From the NCBI GenBank assembly GCA_937921485.1, contig CAKZSV010000057.1, positions 17,825 to 81,824 on the forward strand: a stretch of 64,000 nucleotides of DNA, given 5' to 3'. The DNA comes from an uncultured bacterium (lineage in GTDB: Bacteria; Spirochaetota; UBA4802; JAGODF01). Below, one piece after another: positions 7,971 through 17,402 of this stretch (its first letter is position 1; each line of letters starts with the position of its first letter). The notes under the pieces were generated by a model, which made no database searches, was not told where the DNA came from, and saw only the letters and a list, made by a program, of their open reading frames with translations. Both the position numbers and the translations under genes were made by a program.

Positions 7971-8345
7971 ATGGCAGACAAGAAAGTGATTTTGGTAATT
8001 GACGATGATCCGGATATCGTCACCTCAATTCAGGCGATTCTTGAGAAAGAAGGATTCTCGGTTGCCACCGCCATGAGCGGTGACGAAGGCATTAAGGCAT
8101 TTGCTTCCAAAAAGCCGGCGCTGGTTCTTTGCGACATGATGATGGAGCGCATCGACTCGGGAACAAAAGTAGCCAGTGAGATACGCAAATCCGACCTCAA
8201 TGTGCCGATCTATCTTTTGAGCAGCATCGGCAGCGCAACGGCGGCAAACATCGAAATTGAAAGCCTCGGCTTTAGCGGCGTGTTTCAAAAGCCTGTTTCG
8301 CCCGCCGGGCTGGTTTCCACCATTAAAAAGGCGCTTGGGATGTAA
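7971..8345 (+). CDS. Receiver-only response regulator, paralogue
   Basis: A 124-residue stand-alone receiver domain: acidic cluster IDDDPDI, phospho-acceptor D55 in LCDMMM, switch residues in LLSSIG and lysine in FQKP. GGAGG precedes the ATG. It is clearly duplicated from, or with, the regulator at 467-835, since the sequences align end to end without gaps apart from the start. It is a monocistronic unit closed by a strong terminator. The two copies bracket the hydrogenase/MFS block in outward-facing orientation. No output domain or kinase is present, so the target could be a protein partner as for CheY or Spo0F. Confidence 0.9.
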   Translation: MADKKVILVIDDDPDIVTSIQAILEKEGFSVATAMSGDEGIKAFASKKPALVLCDMMMERIDSGTKVASEIRKSDLNVPIYLLSSIGSATAANIEIESLGFSGVFQKPVSPAGLVSTIKKALGM

Positions 8346-8381
8346 TTGTATAGATATTATGCTCTTGTCAATTAATCTTAA

Positions 8382-8408
8382 AAAGGAAGCGTGTGCGCTT
8401 CCTTTTTT
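8382..8408 (+). terminator. Intrinsic terminator
   Basis: AAGGAAGCG and CGCTTCCTT form a stem with a 3-4 base loop followed by a T-run, 37 bases after the regulator stop codon. Confidence 0.85.
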
Positions 8409-8461
8409 TGCATTGACATATTGCAATTATTTTTCACCATATTGAACAATTACAATACATT

Positions 8462-9484
8462 TTGCATATTAACACTACATCACTGCATACCATGCACGCT
8501 TCTCAGGACATCTTCGCTATCGCTCGCGATCTCATTCGAAAAAAAGAGTTCGCAGAAGCTGAAGCTCTTTTGCTTGAAGCCCTCGAAAAGGATCCGATGA
8601 ATGCGCTTTTTGAGAGTTTGCTCGCCGAAACGTATCTCAACACTGGTAAAATCGATAAAGCCCTTGAGGCTAATAACAGAGCGCTTGCAATCAATCCCTC
8701 CGATTTTTTTGCACTTCAAAGAAAGGGCGATATCTGCGCCTTAAAAAAACAGTACGATGAAGCTCTCGAAATTTTTACAAATCTCCTCTCTTCACCGAAA
8801 GCAACACATCACCTTTACAGGAGAATCGCGAAAATATATCAGCTTTTAAAAAAACCACAGAAAGCCATTGAAATTATACAAAAAGCTATTGAAAAATCAC
8901 CCCATATGCCGGAGCTTCACTATCAGGCATATCTTTTCTATCGCGATGAAGGCATGCAGGATGCAGCCATGAGTGCAATCACGAAAGCACATAATCTCGA
9001 TCCTGCGAACGATCTGTACCGAACCGCAAAACTTGCTCTCCGTGCCAAAAATGAAACGGCAGAACATCTCGAAGAAGCTATGGAGCTTTCGGGAGATACC
9101 GATGTCAGCATAATGAGAATTCTTGCACGAAAGCTTAAAAAAGAAGGCCGGCTTGAAAAAGCAATTGAAATATTCAAAAAGATTTTAGCACTTGAAAATT
9201 CAGATTTCGCACGAAAAGAACTGGCATTCGCGTACTATCACAATAAAGAGTACGCAAGGGCGTTTTCACTTTTTAACTCGCTGGGCGATGATGCTTTTTT
9301 AGAAGCGCCTTTTGTGACGTCAATCACCGCATCGGCAAAAACAAAGGAAGAGAAAAAAGTCCTGCTCGAGCGCATGTCGCGTCTTGCGTCTTCGGGCAAC
9401 CGGGCTCTCTGGGGCAGAGTGAACAAGCTAAAAAAGGAATTGGCGGAAAAAAATCCCGATGAAAACAATTCAAGACCTGATTGA
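8462..9484 (+). CDS. Tetratricopeptide-repeat protein partnered with the PglZ-fusion ATPase
   Basis: A 340-residue protein made almost entirely of TPR-like helix pairs from about residue 15 to 290. Examples are KEFAEAEALLLEALEKDPMN, YDEALEIFTNLL, PQKAIEIIQKAIEKSPHMPE and GRLEKAIEIFKKILALE. There is no signal peptide or membrane segment, so it should be cytoplasmic. The start is uncertain: neither the ATG at 8462 nor the one at 8492 has a good Shine-Dalgarno, and the TPR part begins after both. The 3' end overlaps the next gene by 26 bases, so the two are translated together. TPR scaffolds commonly mediate protein-protein contacts, and a complex with the following ATPase is a reasonable inference. 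Confidence 0.85.
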   Translation: MHINTTSLHTMHASQDIFAIARDLIRKKEFAEAEALLLEALEKDPMNALFESLLAETYLNTGKIDKALEANNRALAINPSDFFALQRKGDICALKKQYDEALEIFTNLLSSPKATHHLYRRIAKIYQLLKKPQKAIEIIQKAIEKSPHMPELHYQAYLFYRDEGMQDAAMSAITKAHNLDPANDLYRTAKLALRAKNETAEHLEEAMELSGDTDVSIMRILARKLKKEGRLEKAIEIFKKILALENSDFARKELAFAYYHNKEYARAFSLFNSLGDDAFLEAPFVTSITASAKTKEEKKVLLERMSRLASSGNRALWGRVNKLKKELAEKNPDENNSRPD

Positions 9485-12400
9485 AGTCCCGGAGGTGGAA
9501 ACCGTCGTCCAGGTTTCTGCTCTTAAAACATGCGATGAACATTCTCGCAAAAGGCGTTTCATCGATACATTCGTTATCAGCGACGATATTCTTGGCGGAC
9601 TTCACGCGATTGCTTCAGCACTTGGCCGCGATACCGGCACCGGTTTTTTGCTCAAGGGGGGATATGGTTCCGGGAAAAGCCATTTCATCGCGTTTGTCGC
9701 TTCGCTCCTTTTCCACCCGCATCTCATTTCGGCAATTCCCTCACTCAAAGGGGAATTTTCCGATAATATCATAAAAATTACCTCCCACCCAATTCTTCCT
9801 GTTTTTCTCACGCTCACAGATTACCCGGCCACCAGCGGTCTTTCCGAGGTTATTATCGACGCTATCTCCGAATCACTCGTTGCTGCGAATCTTAGAAATC
9901 CCATTGCGGATTCTGCAGGCGTTGCCGATGATTTCGCACGCATCATGCTTCCTGGACTCAAAGACCAATTCGATGAATATCTAAGGAAGCACGGGATGTC
10001 GCATTTCGAGAATGCATCGCAGTTTGAACGAAACACGCTGGTGCTTGGTTTTCTCAAAGACTGCAATATTCCGTTTCGCCCTCACTATAATTTCCGAAAA
10101 CTTTTTGAAAGCATTGATGCAATTGCGAAAGAAAAATTTCCCGGAGGAATTTTTCTCTTAGTCGATGAACTATCGGAATTTTTACGCTCGCGCTCACGGC
10201 AGGAACTCATCTCGGAGGATATTCGTTTCATCCAATTTTTAGGCGAGCACGCTTCGCGCACCAGGTTCTGGGCGCTCTTTTCCATGCAGGAAGCCATTGA
10301 AGAGGTGGCCGATATCACCGCAGAGGGCTTGAACCGCGTCAAAGACCGCTACCCCGTTCGGATAAATCTTACCGCGTTTCACCTGCGCGAACTCGTTGAA
10401 AAGCGCCTTCTGAAAAAAAAGGAACATGCATTTCGCGTGATAGACGAAATACACGCGCTGCTTCTCGATGCATTCCCGCAATTGAAAATTTCCAGGGAAG
10501 AATTCAGAGCAATCTATCCCATTCACCCCGCCACTTTTGCGATGCTCGAAAGCATTGCAGGGCTTTTTTCAAAAGCACGGGGCCTTGTTGATTTTATCGT
10601 AACAGAAATTGCGGGAGATTCAAATCGCGGCATTTCAGGCATGCTCGGTGATTCTGCCAATACGCTTCTTCTGCCCGACAGGATATTCGACCACTTCAGA
10701 AACAATCTTCAGGAAAGCGTGCAATACAATCGCATGGTGAGCGTTATCTTCAATGCCATTGAACGGGCTGCCGCATCGCACTTTAAAAAGGAAAACGATG
10801 TCTCCGTCGCCCTCAGGGCGGCGAAGCTGATTGTTCTTCATCAGATTCTTCCCGATAAGAAGTCGCCTTCCGCGCTTGAACTGGCGAACCTTCTGGTGGA
10901 AAACCGCTTTCAAATCGATCCCGCGATCAACTACACGTTCATGCGCGAAAAAATTCTGAAAGGCCTTGAGCAAATCTGGCCATTTCTTCGATGCGAGCGC
11001 GGCGCAACTCCTCTTGAAGACAGGTTTTATCTAACAGGCGAGGAAAGTCCGCTCAACAGGTTTGAAAAAACAGCGCAGCAGTTTCTGCAAACTGTTCCGA
11101 ATGCCGAAAAGCAGGCGCTGTGGTTTTTTATCTCGCGCCTGCGCGACGAAGAAATTCCCCTCGGAGAAATAAAAAGTTCTGAACGCTCTGCAAGGTTTCA
11201 GTTTGAAAACACAATGCGTGAAGGTATGATATTCTTGAAAGATCCTTCCGCTTTTTCGAATCAGGATATCGATGCACTTAAATTCAAACTCGCACGAAGC
11301 GAATCTGATTTCGCGATTATCATCGGCTTCCCTTCCCAGAAAAGAGATGAGCGCGAGCGCTTCCGGGAAATATGCGCATCCATCACGCCGCCATTTTGCG
11401 ATTCTGTTTTTTTCTGGCAGCCACGCGAGGCAGACAATCGGGAGCAGCAAGTCCTTAAAGGGCACTTTGCACGGCTGCGCGTTGCGGAAAACGAAACCAT
11501 GCTTCCGGAAGACAAGTCAGTGCGCGAACGGATAGAAGAATCAAAGAAAGATGGTACGCGTATCATAAAATCGCTCTACGCAGAGGGTTCTGTTTTTTCT
11601 TTTGCTGACGGGGCGGTGAAACAGCACGATCTTCTTTTCACAAACAGTTTCGATAAAACGGTGGAGCTGTTCACGCGCGATTCATTGAAGCGCATTTTTT
11701 CTGCACATTCAAAAATAATGCCGACCGTTCCAATCTCTTCCCCGGAAACATATCATCAAATCATTATGCTGTTCAGCGAAAAAAGCGAAATCGATTTCAA
11801 TTTTGAAGGAAGCCGGCTTTTAAAAAACGCTGTGGATTCCATACTCAAAAATAGCGGCCTGCTGGCAATTGTGCAAAGCCAATATAAAATATCCCCTGAT
11901 CCTTCTAAAAACTCTTTTTTAAAGGATTTGCTCACTTCAATTGATAGTGCCGCATTTCCTTTCGAGGAATTATACTTTCAGTTTCGGAAAGGAAAATACG
12001 GCATTCAAAAAGACCTTTTCTGCCTCTATCTTTTTTTTCTGACCGCGGCGGGATACTTAACCCTCAAGCGCGCCGGCCGAACCCTTCGTCCCTCATCGCT
12101 CGATCTTCGCACCATACAATCAGCTGACGAAATTCTTCCGGGAGAAGAGCTTTCCGCGCTTTTCGTTGAGAAATATCACCTTCTCGGAACATTTGCGGAA
12201 GGCCTCAAACCTAAAAACATCCATCTTCAGGCGCAGGAAGCGGTATGGGACAGGCTGGTCACATTTAAAAGGCTCGAAGAAGACCGCATTTCCGAACTCC
12301 TTGAAAAGCTGAATGCATTGGAGCGATTGCCTGTTTTTGCGAAAAATCCATTATCCACCATCAGAAGTTCGCTTCAAATGCTACTTTTCTTTTTAAAGAA

Positions 12401-14693
12401 CATAAAAACAGGCAGGAGCGCAAAAGACGGCCTCAATCAACTCATCGAGGCACTGCCAGAAGGCATCAGCATCGAGAACGACCTGGCGGTTGCCAAACGT
12501 TTCGAACACTTTGTCAATGTTGATGCCGATCAGATTGTGTACATGTATAACTACATCACATCACCCGAACTTCATCTTGGCGAATCCGAGGAACTGAAAA
12601 ACGAGGTGATGCGCCTTCTCGAACGCATTCGAGATATCGACGCGCTTGTTGCAGGCGGCATGGCGGAATCGTTCATACAGAATTTTTTAGCTTTTCGCGA
12701 AGAGTACAAGCGCGCATATCAGGCAGAACACCTCCGCATACATCCGCCAAACGCTCTGGCCGAATACGAAGCTTTGCGCCTCACCCCCGCATATCGCGTA
12801 CTGGCAAATCTTCATCTCATCGAACCGATCGCGGTTGAGAATGACATTGTCGTTATCGAAAGGACGCTTTCCGAACTCAATGCGGCACTCTGCCGGCGCC
12901 CGATTCAAAAAGAGCTCAACGAAAAGCCGTACTGCGAATGCAGGCTGAAGCGCTCCGATACAGGAATAACGCCGGAAAAAATCCGTTCGATGATCCATCG
13001 CGGCATTGCGGAATATTTCGCCGCGTTGAAATCGGATGACATTGCCGCGAAAATTTCCAGCTTCTGCGGTTTACTTCTCTCATCCGGCGAAAAGGATAAG
13101 CGCGATGCGCTGAAATCCTTTTATGAAACGGATCCGGCAGCAACATCCGAAACAGATCTGCTCCGGATAGTAACCCGCGAAAGTGCACTTCTGTGCAACC
13201 GCGCGCTTTCAACGAATACGCAGGTTATTGAAAAAAATATCGATGAACTCGTGCATCTCTTTGAGGGGCGCCGCGGCGGAAAAGCCGATTTCGTCCGCAT
13301 TTTTTCAGAATGGCTCGACCGCGATCTGCCTCACGATAGAGAAATAATATTTTACATCACCAGCACCGACCCGGCATTCCGGAAAACTTTGCTTCCCGAT
13401 ATTGCGATGGATGCGTTACGAAAGGAATTTCCGGGGAAAAGCGACGATATCATTTTGAAAGCGCTTGCACTCTTCTACATTTCATTTGAAGCGGATGAGG
13501 ATAAAGCCATCGCACTCATATCAAAGCTTTTGCATGTGGAAATAACCGGAAAAGCTATCCGGCAATTTCTCGAAAACCACAGCGATTTCATTTCTTCCGA
13601 TACAAACTGGGAAGAGCTTTTTGATACAGGAGAACTTTCCGAAGTGATTGCCGCACTTGATCTCGATAATGCTTCAAACGAAAAAATCGCTGAAATCTAC
13701 AACGCTTCCAGGGGCTTTCCCTCAATCAGAACCGACATCGCTGCGAGGTTATTAAATAACATTGTTACGTTTTCATCAAAGCATGAATCGCTTTTCAAAG
13801 CGGATGACTCAATTCACGGGGAATTACTCTCTTTCATCATCAGGCTTAAAGCCGCACAAAAAAATTATTTGCGTGAATCGGCACGCAGCGATGAATTCAG
13901 CGGCGCGGTGTTCCGATGGGCATTCGAAACGATGTATCTTGCAGAGCGGATACATCAGATATCAATAAATCAGAATATTGCCACCGACAGAATTGCATCC
14001 TCCGCGCTCGCGCTAAAGCAGGAAACAGAAAATACCTGCGCGCATCTTTTTGCCGCAAAAATTGCCGACTGGGAAAACGATGCAACTGCAAAGATTTCAG
14101 CGCTTCACGATTTCATTCACAACGTACATTCTCCGCTGATACTCCTTTTCGACGCAATGCGCTACGATATCTTTTTAGCTGTGTTGCCGTTTTTTGAAAG
14201 AAGCGGATGGAAACATAAAAACGATTCGTTTTACCTGGCGCCCCTACCCTCGGACACCCAGGCTTTCAGGGAAGCGCTGTTTCCGCACATTGAGCTTGTA
14301 AACGGAATCGAATTTGAATATCTGGAAACCAGATACATATTTTTGTCTGCAGCCGAGCGCGAGTACAAACGGGAGGAGCTCATCTCACTTCTGGAAGCCA
14401 ATCCCGATACTGCGATTATTCTTTCAATCGGACTTCTGGATGAAAAGATACATGGAACTTCACAGAGCACGGGAAGCATTGCGCTTGAACTTTCACTTTT
14501 CTGCGAGCAAACGATTGTGCCGCTTTTAAACTCTGTCGCTTCACAGCGCGATATCATCATAATGAACGATCACGGTTTCATTGAACATCAGCAGTATGCA
14601 CAGAAAAGCGAGCCGCGCTACTCACACGGCGGCAACAGCTTTCAGGAACGAATAGTATTTGCATCGTGGCATGTAAAAAACCGAAAGCACTGA
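9459..14693 (+). CDS. BrxC/PglY-like P-loop ATPase fused to a PglZ-like phosphatase domain
   Basis: A giant 1744-residue cytoplasmic protein. The N-terminus carries a Walker A at residues 67-75 (GGYGSGKSH), a Walker B ending VDE at about 231-237 (IFLLVDELSEFL) and a sensor-like FWALFSMQEAIE at about 270-281. This arrangement resembles BrxC/PglY ATPases (DUF499/DUF6079 type) of BREX and Pgl phage-defence systems. A long mostly helical middle (about 320-1540) has no motif I recognise. The last 190 residues resemble PglZ, of the alkaline-phosphatase superfamily: LILLFDAMRYD, PLPSDTQAFREALF, MNDHGF and finally RYSHGGNSFQE. In BREX the ATPase and PglZ are separate proteins; here one chain carries both. 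No methyltransferase (PglX), BrxA, BrxB, BrxL or kinase gene is nearby. A defence role is inference. Confidence 0.8.
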   Translation: MKTIQDLIEVPEVETVVQVSALKTCDEHSRKRRFIDTFVISDDILGGLHAIASALGRDTGTGFLLKGGYGSGKSHFIAFVASLLFHPHLISAIPSLKGEFSDNIIKITSHPILPVFLTLTDYPATSGLSEVIIDAISESLVAANLRNPIADSAGVADDFARIMLPGLKDQFDEYLRKHGMSHFENASQFERNTLVLGFLKDCNIPFRPHYNFRKLFESIDAIAKEKFPGGIFLLVDELSEFLRSRSRQELISEDIRFIQFLGEHASRTRFWALFSMQEAIEEVADITAEGLNRVKDRYPVRINLTAFHLRELVEKRLLKKKEHAFRVIDEIHALLLDAFPQLKISREEFRAIYPIHPATFAMLESIAGLFSKARGLVDFIVTEIAGDSNRGISGMLGDSANTLLLPDRIFDHFRNNLQESVQYNRMVSVIFNAIERAAASHFKKENDVSVALRAAKLIVLHQILPDKKSPSALELANLLVENRFQIDPAINYTFMREKILKGLEQIWPFLRCERGATPLEDRFYLTGEESPLNRFEKTAQQFLQTVPNAEKQALWFFISRLRDEEIPLGEIKSSERSARFQFENTMREGMIFLKDPSAFSNQDIDALKFKLARSESDFAIIIGFPSQKRDERERFREICASITPPFCDSVFFWQPREADNREQQVLKGHFARLRVAENETMLPEDKSVRERIEESKKDGTRIIKSLYAEGSVFSFADGAVKQHDLLFTNSFDKTVELFTRDSLKRIFSAHSKIMPTVPISSPETYHQIIMLFSEKSEIDFNFEGSRLLKNAVDSILKNSGLLAIVQSQYKISPDPSKNSFLKDLLTSIDSAAFPFEELYFQFRKGKYGIQKDLFCLYLFFLTAAGYLTLKRAGRTLRPSSLDLRTIQSADEILPGEELSALFVEKYHLLGTFAEGLKPKNIHLQAQEAVWDRLVTFKRLEEDRISELLEKLNALERLPVFAKNPLSTIRSSLQMLLFFLKNIKTGRSAKDGLNQLIEALPEGISIENDLAVAKRFEHFVNVDADQIVYMYNYITSPELHLGESEELKNEVMRLLERIRDIDALVAGGMAESFIQNFLAFREEYKRAYQAEHLRIHPPNALAEYEALRLTPAYRVLANLHLIEPIAVENDIVVIERTLSELNAALCRRPIQKELNEKPYCECRLKRSDTGITPEKIRSMIHRGIAEYFAALKSDDIAAKISSFCGLLLSSGEKDKRDALKSFYETDPAATSETDLLRIVTRESALLCNRALSTNTQVIEKNIDELVHLFEGRRGGKADFVRIFSEWLDRDLPHDREIIFYITSTDPAFRKTLLPDIAMDALRKEFPGKSDDIILKALALFYISFEADEDKAIALISKLLHVEITGKAIRQFLENHSDFISSDTNWEELFDTGELSEVIAALDLDNASNEKIAEIYNASRGFPSIRTDIAARLLNNIVTFSSKHESLFKADDSIHGELLSFIIRLKAAQKNYLRESARSDEFSGAVFRWAFETMYLAERIHQISINQNIATDRIASSALALKQETENTCAHLFAAKIADWENDATAKISALHDFIHNVHSPLILLFDAMRYDIFLAVLPFFERSGWKHKNDSFYLAPLPSDTQAFREALFPHIELVNGIEFEYLETRYIFLSAAEREYKREELISLLEANPDTAIILSIGLLDEKIHGTSQSTGSIALELSLFCEQTIVPLLNSVASQRDIIIMNDHGFIEHQQYAQKSEPRYSHGGNSFQERIVFASWHVKNRKH

Positions 14694-14713
14694 AAACATC
14701 ATCCCTAAGGAAA

Positions 14714-14741
14714 GCAATATCCCCTCACAGTATAATATTGC
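14714..14741. repeat. Hairpin after the PglZ-fusion gene
   Basis: GCAATAT at 14714-14720 pairs with ATATTGC at 14735-14741, starting 21 bases after the stop codon. The 14-base loop and AT-rich flank make it a weak terminator candidate. The rest of 14694-14858 is AT-rich and shows no gene. Confidence 0.35.
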
Positions 14742-14858
14742 CTGCAGTTAAAGAATCCATGGGAATGCATTATCCATAAATTTTTTAATAAAATATTACT
14801 TGCAAAAAACTATTCATAAAAATGTGTTACCAGAAGAATACTTTTTTGTAATTATTTT

Positions 14859-15380
14859 ATGCATGAAGAGCAATCCATATCGCAGATCATCACTGCCGCG
14901 GTTATCGTCGCCTGCGGCGTCATATTCCCGGTGCTCTTTCATCTGATGGGGCTTGGGTCGGTGTTCTTACCGATGTTCATACCGCTGGCAGCCGGTTCAT
15001 TTTTTCTTTCACCGCGCATGGCGACTGGCACCGGAGCAATTACCCCCCTTGCCTCCGCTTTTCTCACCGGCATGCCCCCGCTCTATCCGCCGATGGCAGT
15101 AGTGATGATGGCGGAATTAGCACTCTTTTGCGGCATCATATCACTTCTGCGTCATCATTCCCGCATACCTGCTTTTTTTATCGTCGCAATCGCAATAGCT
15201 GTCGACAGGGTAATCCTCTATGGTATCATGGCTCACGTGATGCCGCTCTTCAATATTTCACCGGTGCTGTTTACATTGTTTGACATCATAAAAAGTTTCC
15301 CCGGCATCATACTACTGCTGATAATAACTCCAATTGCAATCCAGGGCATTGCAAGAATCCTGCAAAGGAATGCACACTAA
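14859..15380 (+). CDS. ECF transporter S (substrate-binding) component-like membrane protein
   Basis: A 173-residue, very hydrophobic protein with about five or six membrane segments. A conserved-looking small-residue stretch (MATGTGAITPLASAFLTGMP) lies between segments 2 and 3. Size, topology and position as first gene of a unit with EcfT-like and EcfA-like proteins suggest an S component of an energy-coupling-factor importer, the membrane protein that binds the substrate directly. I could not assign it to a known S family (BioY, ThiT, CbiM and so on), so the substrate is open. No good Shine-Dalgarno is seen before the ATG. The stop is 2 bases from the next start. Confidence 0.65.
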   Translation: MHEEQSISQIITAAVIVACGVIFPVLFHLMGLGSVFLPMFIPLAAGSFFLSPRMATGTGAITPLASAFLTGMPPLYPPMAVVMMAELALFCGIISLLRHHSRIPAFFIVAIAIAVDRVILYGIMAHVMPLFNISPVLFTLFDIIKSFPGIILLLIITPIAIQGIARILQRNAH

Positions 15381-15382
15381 CG

Positions 15383-15994
15383 ATGGAACGCTCATACAAA
15401 GAAAAAATTGCTTATTTCAATGAAATAAGCGCGCGCTGGGATGACATCGCCGGCAATGACGAGAAACGATTCATGAAGCTTCGCGACGCATTTTCCCTGA
15501 TCGCGCTTGAACCCAACGCAACGGTGCTTGATGCCGGATGCGGAACAGGGGTTCTTTTTCCGCTGATTCGCGAGCGCATCGGCCATAAAGGACATATCAT
15601 TGCAGTGGATGCCTCGGATAAAATGATTGAGGAAGCAAAAAAGCGCCATGGCGATGACATACGCTACATTGCCGCACCGCTTGAATCGGCCGATATTCCC
15701 CGTGCAAGCGTTGATGCGATACTCATGTTCGCAGTGTTTCCCCATATCGAAGATAAACGCGCCGCACTATTGCAATGCCATCATCTTCTCAAAACCAATG
15801 GAAGGCTCTACATCTTTCATCTTTCCGACACACAAAGCCTCAACGCATTTCATCGGGGTCTGGACGCGCCGGTGCGCCACGACGTGATGCCGAACCGCGA
15901 AGAGCTTGAAACGCTTTTTACCCAAACCGGTTTTACCATGGCACGCTATATCGATCAACCGAAGCTGAATTTCATTGAGGCGATTCGCTCATGA
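15383..15994 (+). CDS. Class I SAM-dependent methyltransferase in the ECF operon
   Basis: A 203-residue Rossmann-fold methyltransferase. Motif I is VLDAGCGTG (about residues 49-57), the acidic residue after strand 2 is in IAVDASDKMI, motif IV-like is DAILMFAVFPH, and LLKTNGRLYIFHLSD follows. This is the family of UbiE/Methyltransf_11-type enzymes acting on small molecules. It lies between the S and T components with 2-base spacing before it and a 4-base overlap (ATGA) after it. It is therefore firmly part of the transport operon and may modify the imported molecule or a metallophore. The methyl acceptor is unknown. Confidence 0.85.
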   Translation: MERSYKEKIAYFNEISARWDDIAGNDEKRFMKLRDAFSLIALEPNATVLDAGCGTGVLFPLIRERIGHKGHIIAVDASDKMIEEAKKRHGDDIRYIAAPLESADIPRASVDAILMFAVFPHIEDKRAALLQCHHLLKTNGRLYIFHLSDTQSLNAFHRGLDAPVRHDVMPNREELETLFTQTGFTMARYIDQPKLNFIEAIRS

Positions 15995-16647
15995 ACGCGT
16001 TTCTGATGGCAAAGCTATTAACTGCGATTCTGGCGTTTCTCTTTTGCGCTATTCCATCACAGATGTCGATTTTGCACACCGCCTCCTGTCTTTTTCTGTG
16101 CGCGATGTTCATTTATCGAATTCCCGGATTTCATCGCACGCGCGTTCTGATACTCGTACCTTTCATCATCACCATCGCAGGCATGCAATTTCTCTCATCC
16201 TCACAGCCGCGCGAGTATCATCAGATAGCCGTAACCGCAATTAAAATTTTCTGCACCGGCAGCATTGTCATAAGCGCGCGATTCTTCATCGGCACGGAAG
16301 CGGTAAAATGGCTGGCGCATGCGCTCCCTCATACAGCCGGCATTTTTCTGCTCATTTTTCTTCGGACATTCCATTACCTGTTTCGGCTGAATACGATGAT
16401 CATCTTTCAGCTCTCCTCCCGGCTGAATCTCGCGTCAAAGGAAAAATATTACATTCCTAAATATTATTCAATTGCGATGCTCTACAATCAGTTTCGCGCC
16501 ATGCATCTGTACCGCAATGGTTTTCTCTCGCGCTCTGTCGCTGAAATATCCGAACCCGAGATATTTTTTTCTGAGTCGTCATTCGACCGAACGCTCGTAC
16601 TTCTCGTTATCATCATCGCATCGCTTTACATCATTCTGCACGCTTGA
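15991..16647 (+). CDS. ECF transporter transmembrane T component (EcfT-like)
   Basis: A 218-residue membrane protein with four or five hydrophobic segments in the N-terminal 140 residues. A long charged cytoplasmic section (about 130-195, including LYNQFRAMHLYRNGFLSRS) follows, and then a final membrane helix. That layout is typical of EcfT/CbiQ, where the cytoplasmic coupling helices contact the ATPases. The usual short Ala-Arg-Gly coupling motifs are not clear, so the call rests mainly on layout and on the gene order S - methyltransferase - T - A with 4-base overlaps on both sides. Confidence 0.65.
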   Translation: MNAFLMAKLLTAILAFLFCAIPSQMSILHTASCLFLCAMFIYRIPGFHRTRVLILVPFIITIAGMQFLSSSQPREYHQIAVTAIKIFCTGSIVISARFFIGTEAVKWLAHALPHTAGIFLLIFLRTFHYLFRLNTMIIFQLSSRLNLASKEKYYIPKYYSIAMLYNQFRAMHLYRNGFLSRSVAEISEPEIFFSESSFDRTLVLLVIIIASLYIILHA

Positions 16648-17348
16648 GGAACTATATGCCGCTTGCATCAATTCACCACGTTTCGTATATCTATCCGGAT
16701 GGAACTGCCGCGCTTTCGGATATTTCATTCACCATTGAACACGGTGAAAAAATCGCACTCATTGGTAATAACGGCTCGGGGAAATCGACATTGCTGTATC
16801 TTTTAGGCGCGCTTCTCCTTCCGTCAAAGGGCAGTATTTCCCTGGAGGGCATTGCGCTTTCCCGCACCACAAAATCGGCACTTCGCAAAAATGTCGGCAT
16901 GCTCTTTTCGCAGGTGGAATATCAGTTCATCATGCCTGATTGTCTCAACGATGTGATGCTGAGCATCAGGGAAGGAACCAAAGAAGAACGAAAAGAGCAG
17001 GCAATGCAGTATCTGCGTCACGTAAATCTCGACGCATATTTCAATCACAATCCGCTTTTTCTTTCAAGCGGGCAGATGAAACGCGCTGCGCTCGCCTCGG
17101 TGCTGGCAAAAAAACCTGCGCTTCTTCTGCTCGATGAGCCGCTGGCAAGCCTGGATAAGCCATCATCCCGCGCGGTGCTTGATATCCTCACCTCGCACAC
17201 AATTGCCATGCTGTTTGCCACCCACTCACGCCACGCGGTGGAATCGCTCGCGCAGCGCGTGATTGTGCTCGATGGCGGATGCATTGTGTATGATGGTTCG
17301 CCGAAAAGCCGCGATGCAAAAAAACATTTCGAAAACATTTTGCTATAA
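16644..17348 (+). CDS. ECF transporter ATP-binding protein (EcfA-like)
   Basis: A 234-residue ABC ATPase: Walker A GNNGSGKST (about residues 42-50), Q-loop SQVEYQF, signature LSSGQMKRAALA, Walker B LLLLDEPLASLD and switch histidine FATHS. The EYQ sequence after the Q-loop glutamine resembles EcfA/CbiO proteins. Only one ATPase gene is present, so it would act as a homodimer. It overlaps the T component by 4 bases and is the last gene of the operon, followed at once by a hairpin. Confidence 0.85.
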   Translation: MRNYMPLASIHHVSYIYPDGTAALSDISFTIEHGEKIALIGNNGSGKSTLLYLLGALLLPSKGSISLEGIALSRTTKSALRKNVGMLFSQVEYQFIMPDCLNDVMLSIREGTKEERKEQAMQYLRHVNLDAYFNHNPLFLSSGQMKRAALASVLAKKPALLLLDEPLASLDKPSSRAVLDILTSHTIAMLFATHSRHAVESLAQRVIVLDGGCIVYDGSPKSRDAKKHFENILL

Positions 17349-17378
17349 GAAAGGGCACGGATGTGCCGCACCCCTTTC
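17349..17378. terminator. Hairpin between convergent ECF operon and TonB receptor gene
   Basis: GAAAGGG at 17349-17355 pairs with CCCTTTC at 17372-17378 immediately after the ECF ATPase stop. A second short palindrome (CATGTG-A-CACATG) follows at 17380-17392. Together they occupy the 54-base gap between two convergent genes and may terminate both. Confidence 0.5.
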
Positions 17379-17402
17379 ACATGTGACACATGCCGATTAA
17401 TC

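Noticed and set aside
8462..14693. A complete BREX or Pgl system
   Set aside because: No PglX methyltransferase, BrxA, BrxB, BrxL or PglW is encoded on either side; only the fused ATPase-PglZ and a TPR protein are present.
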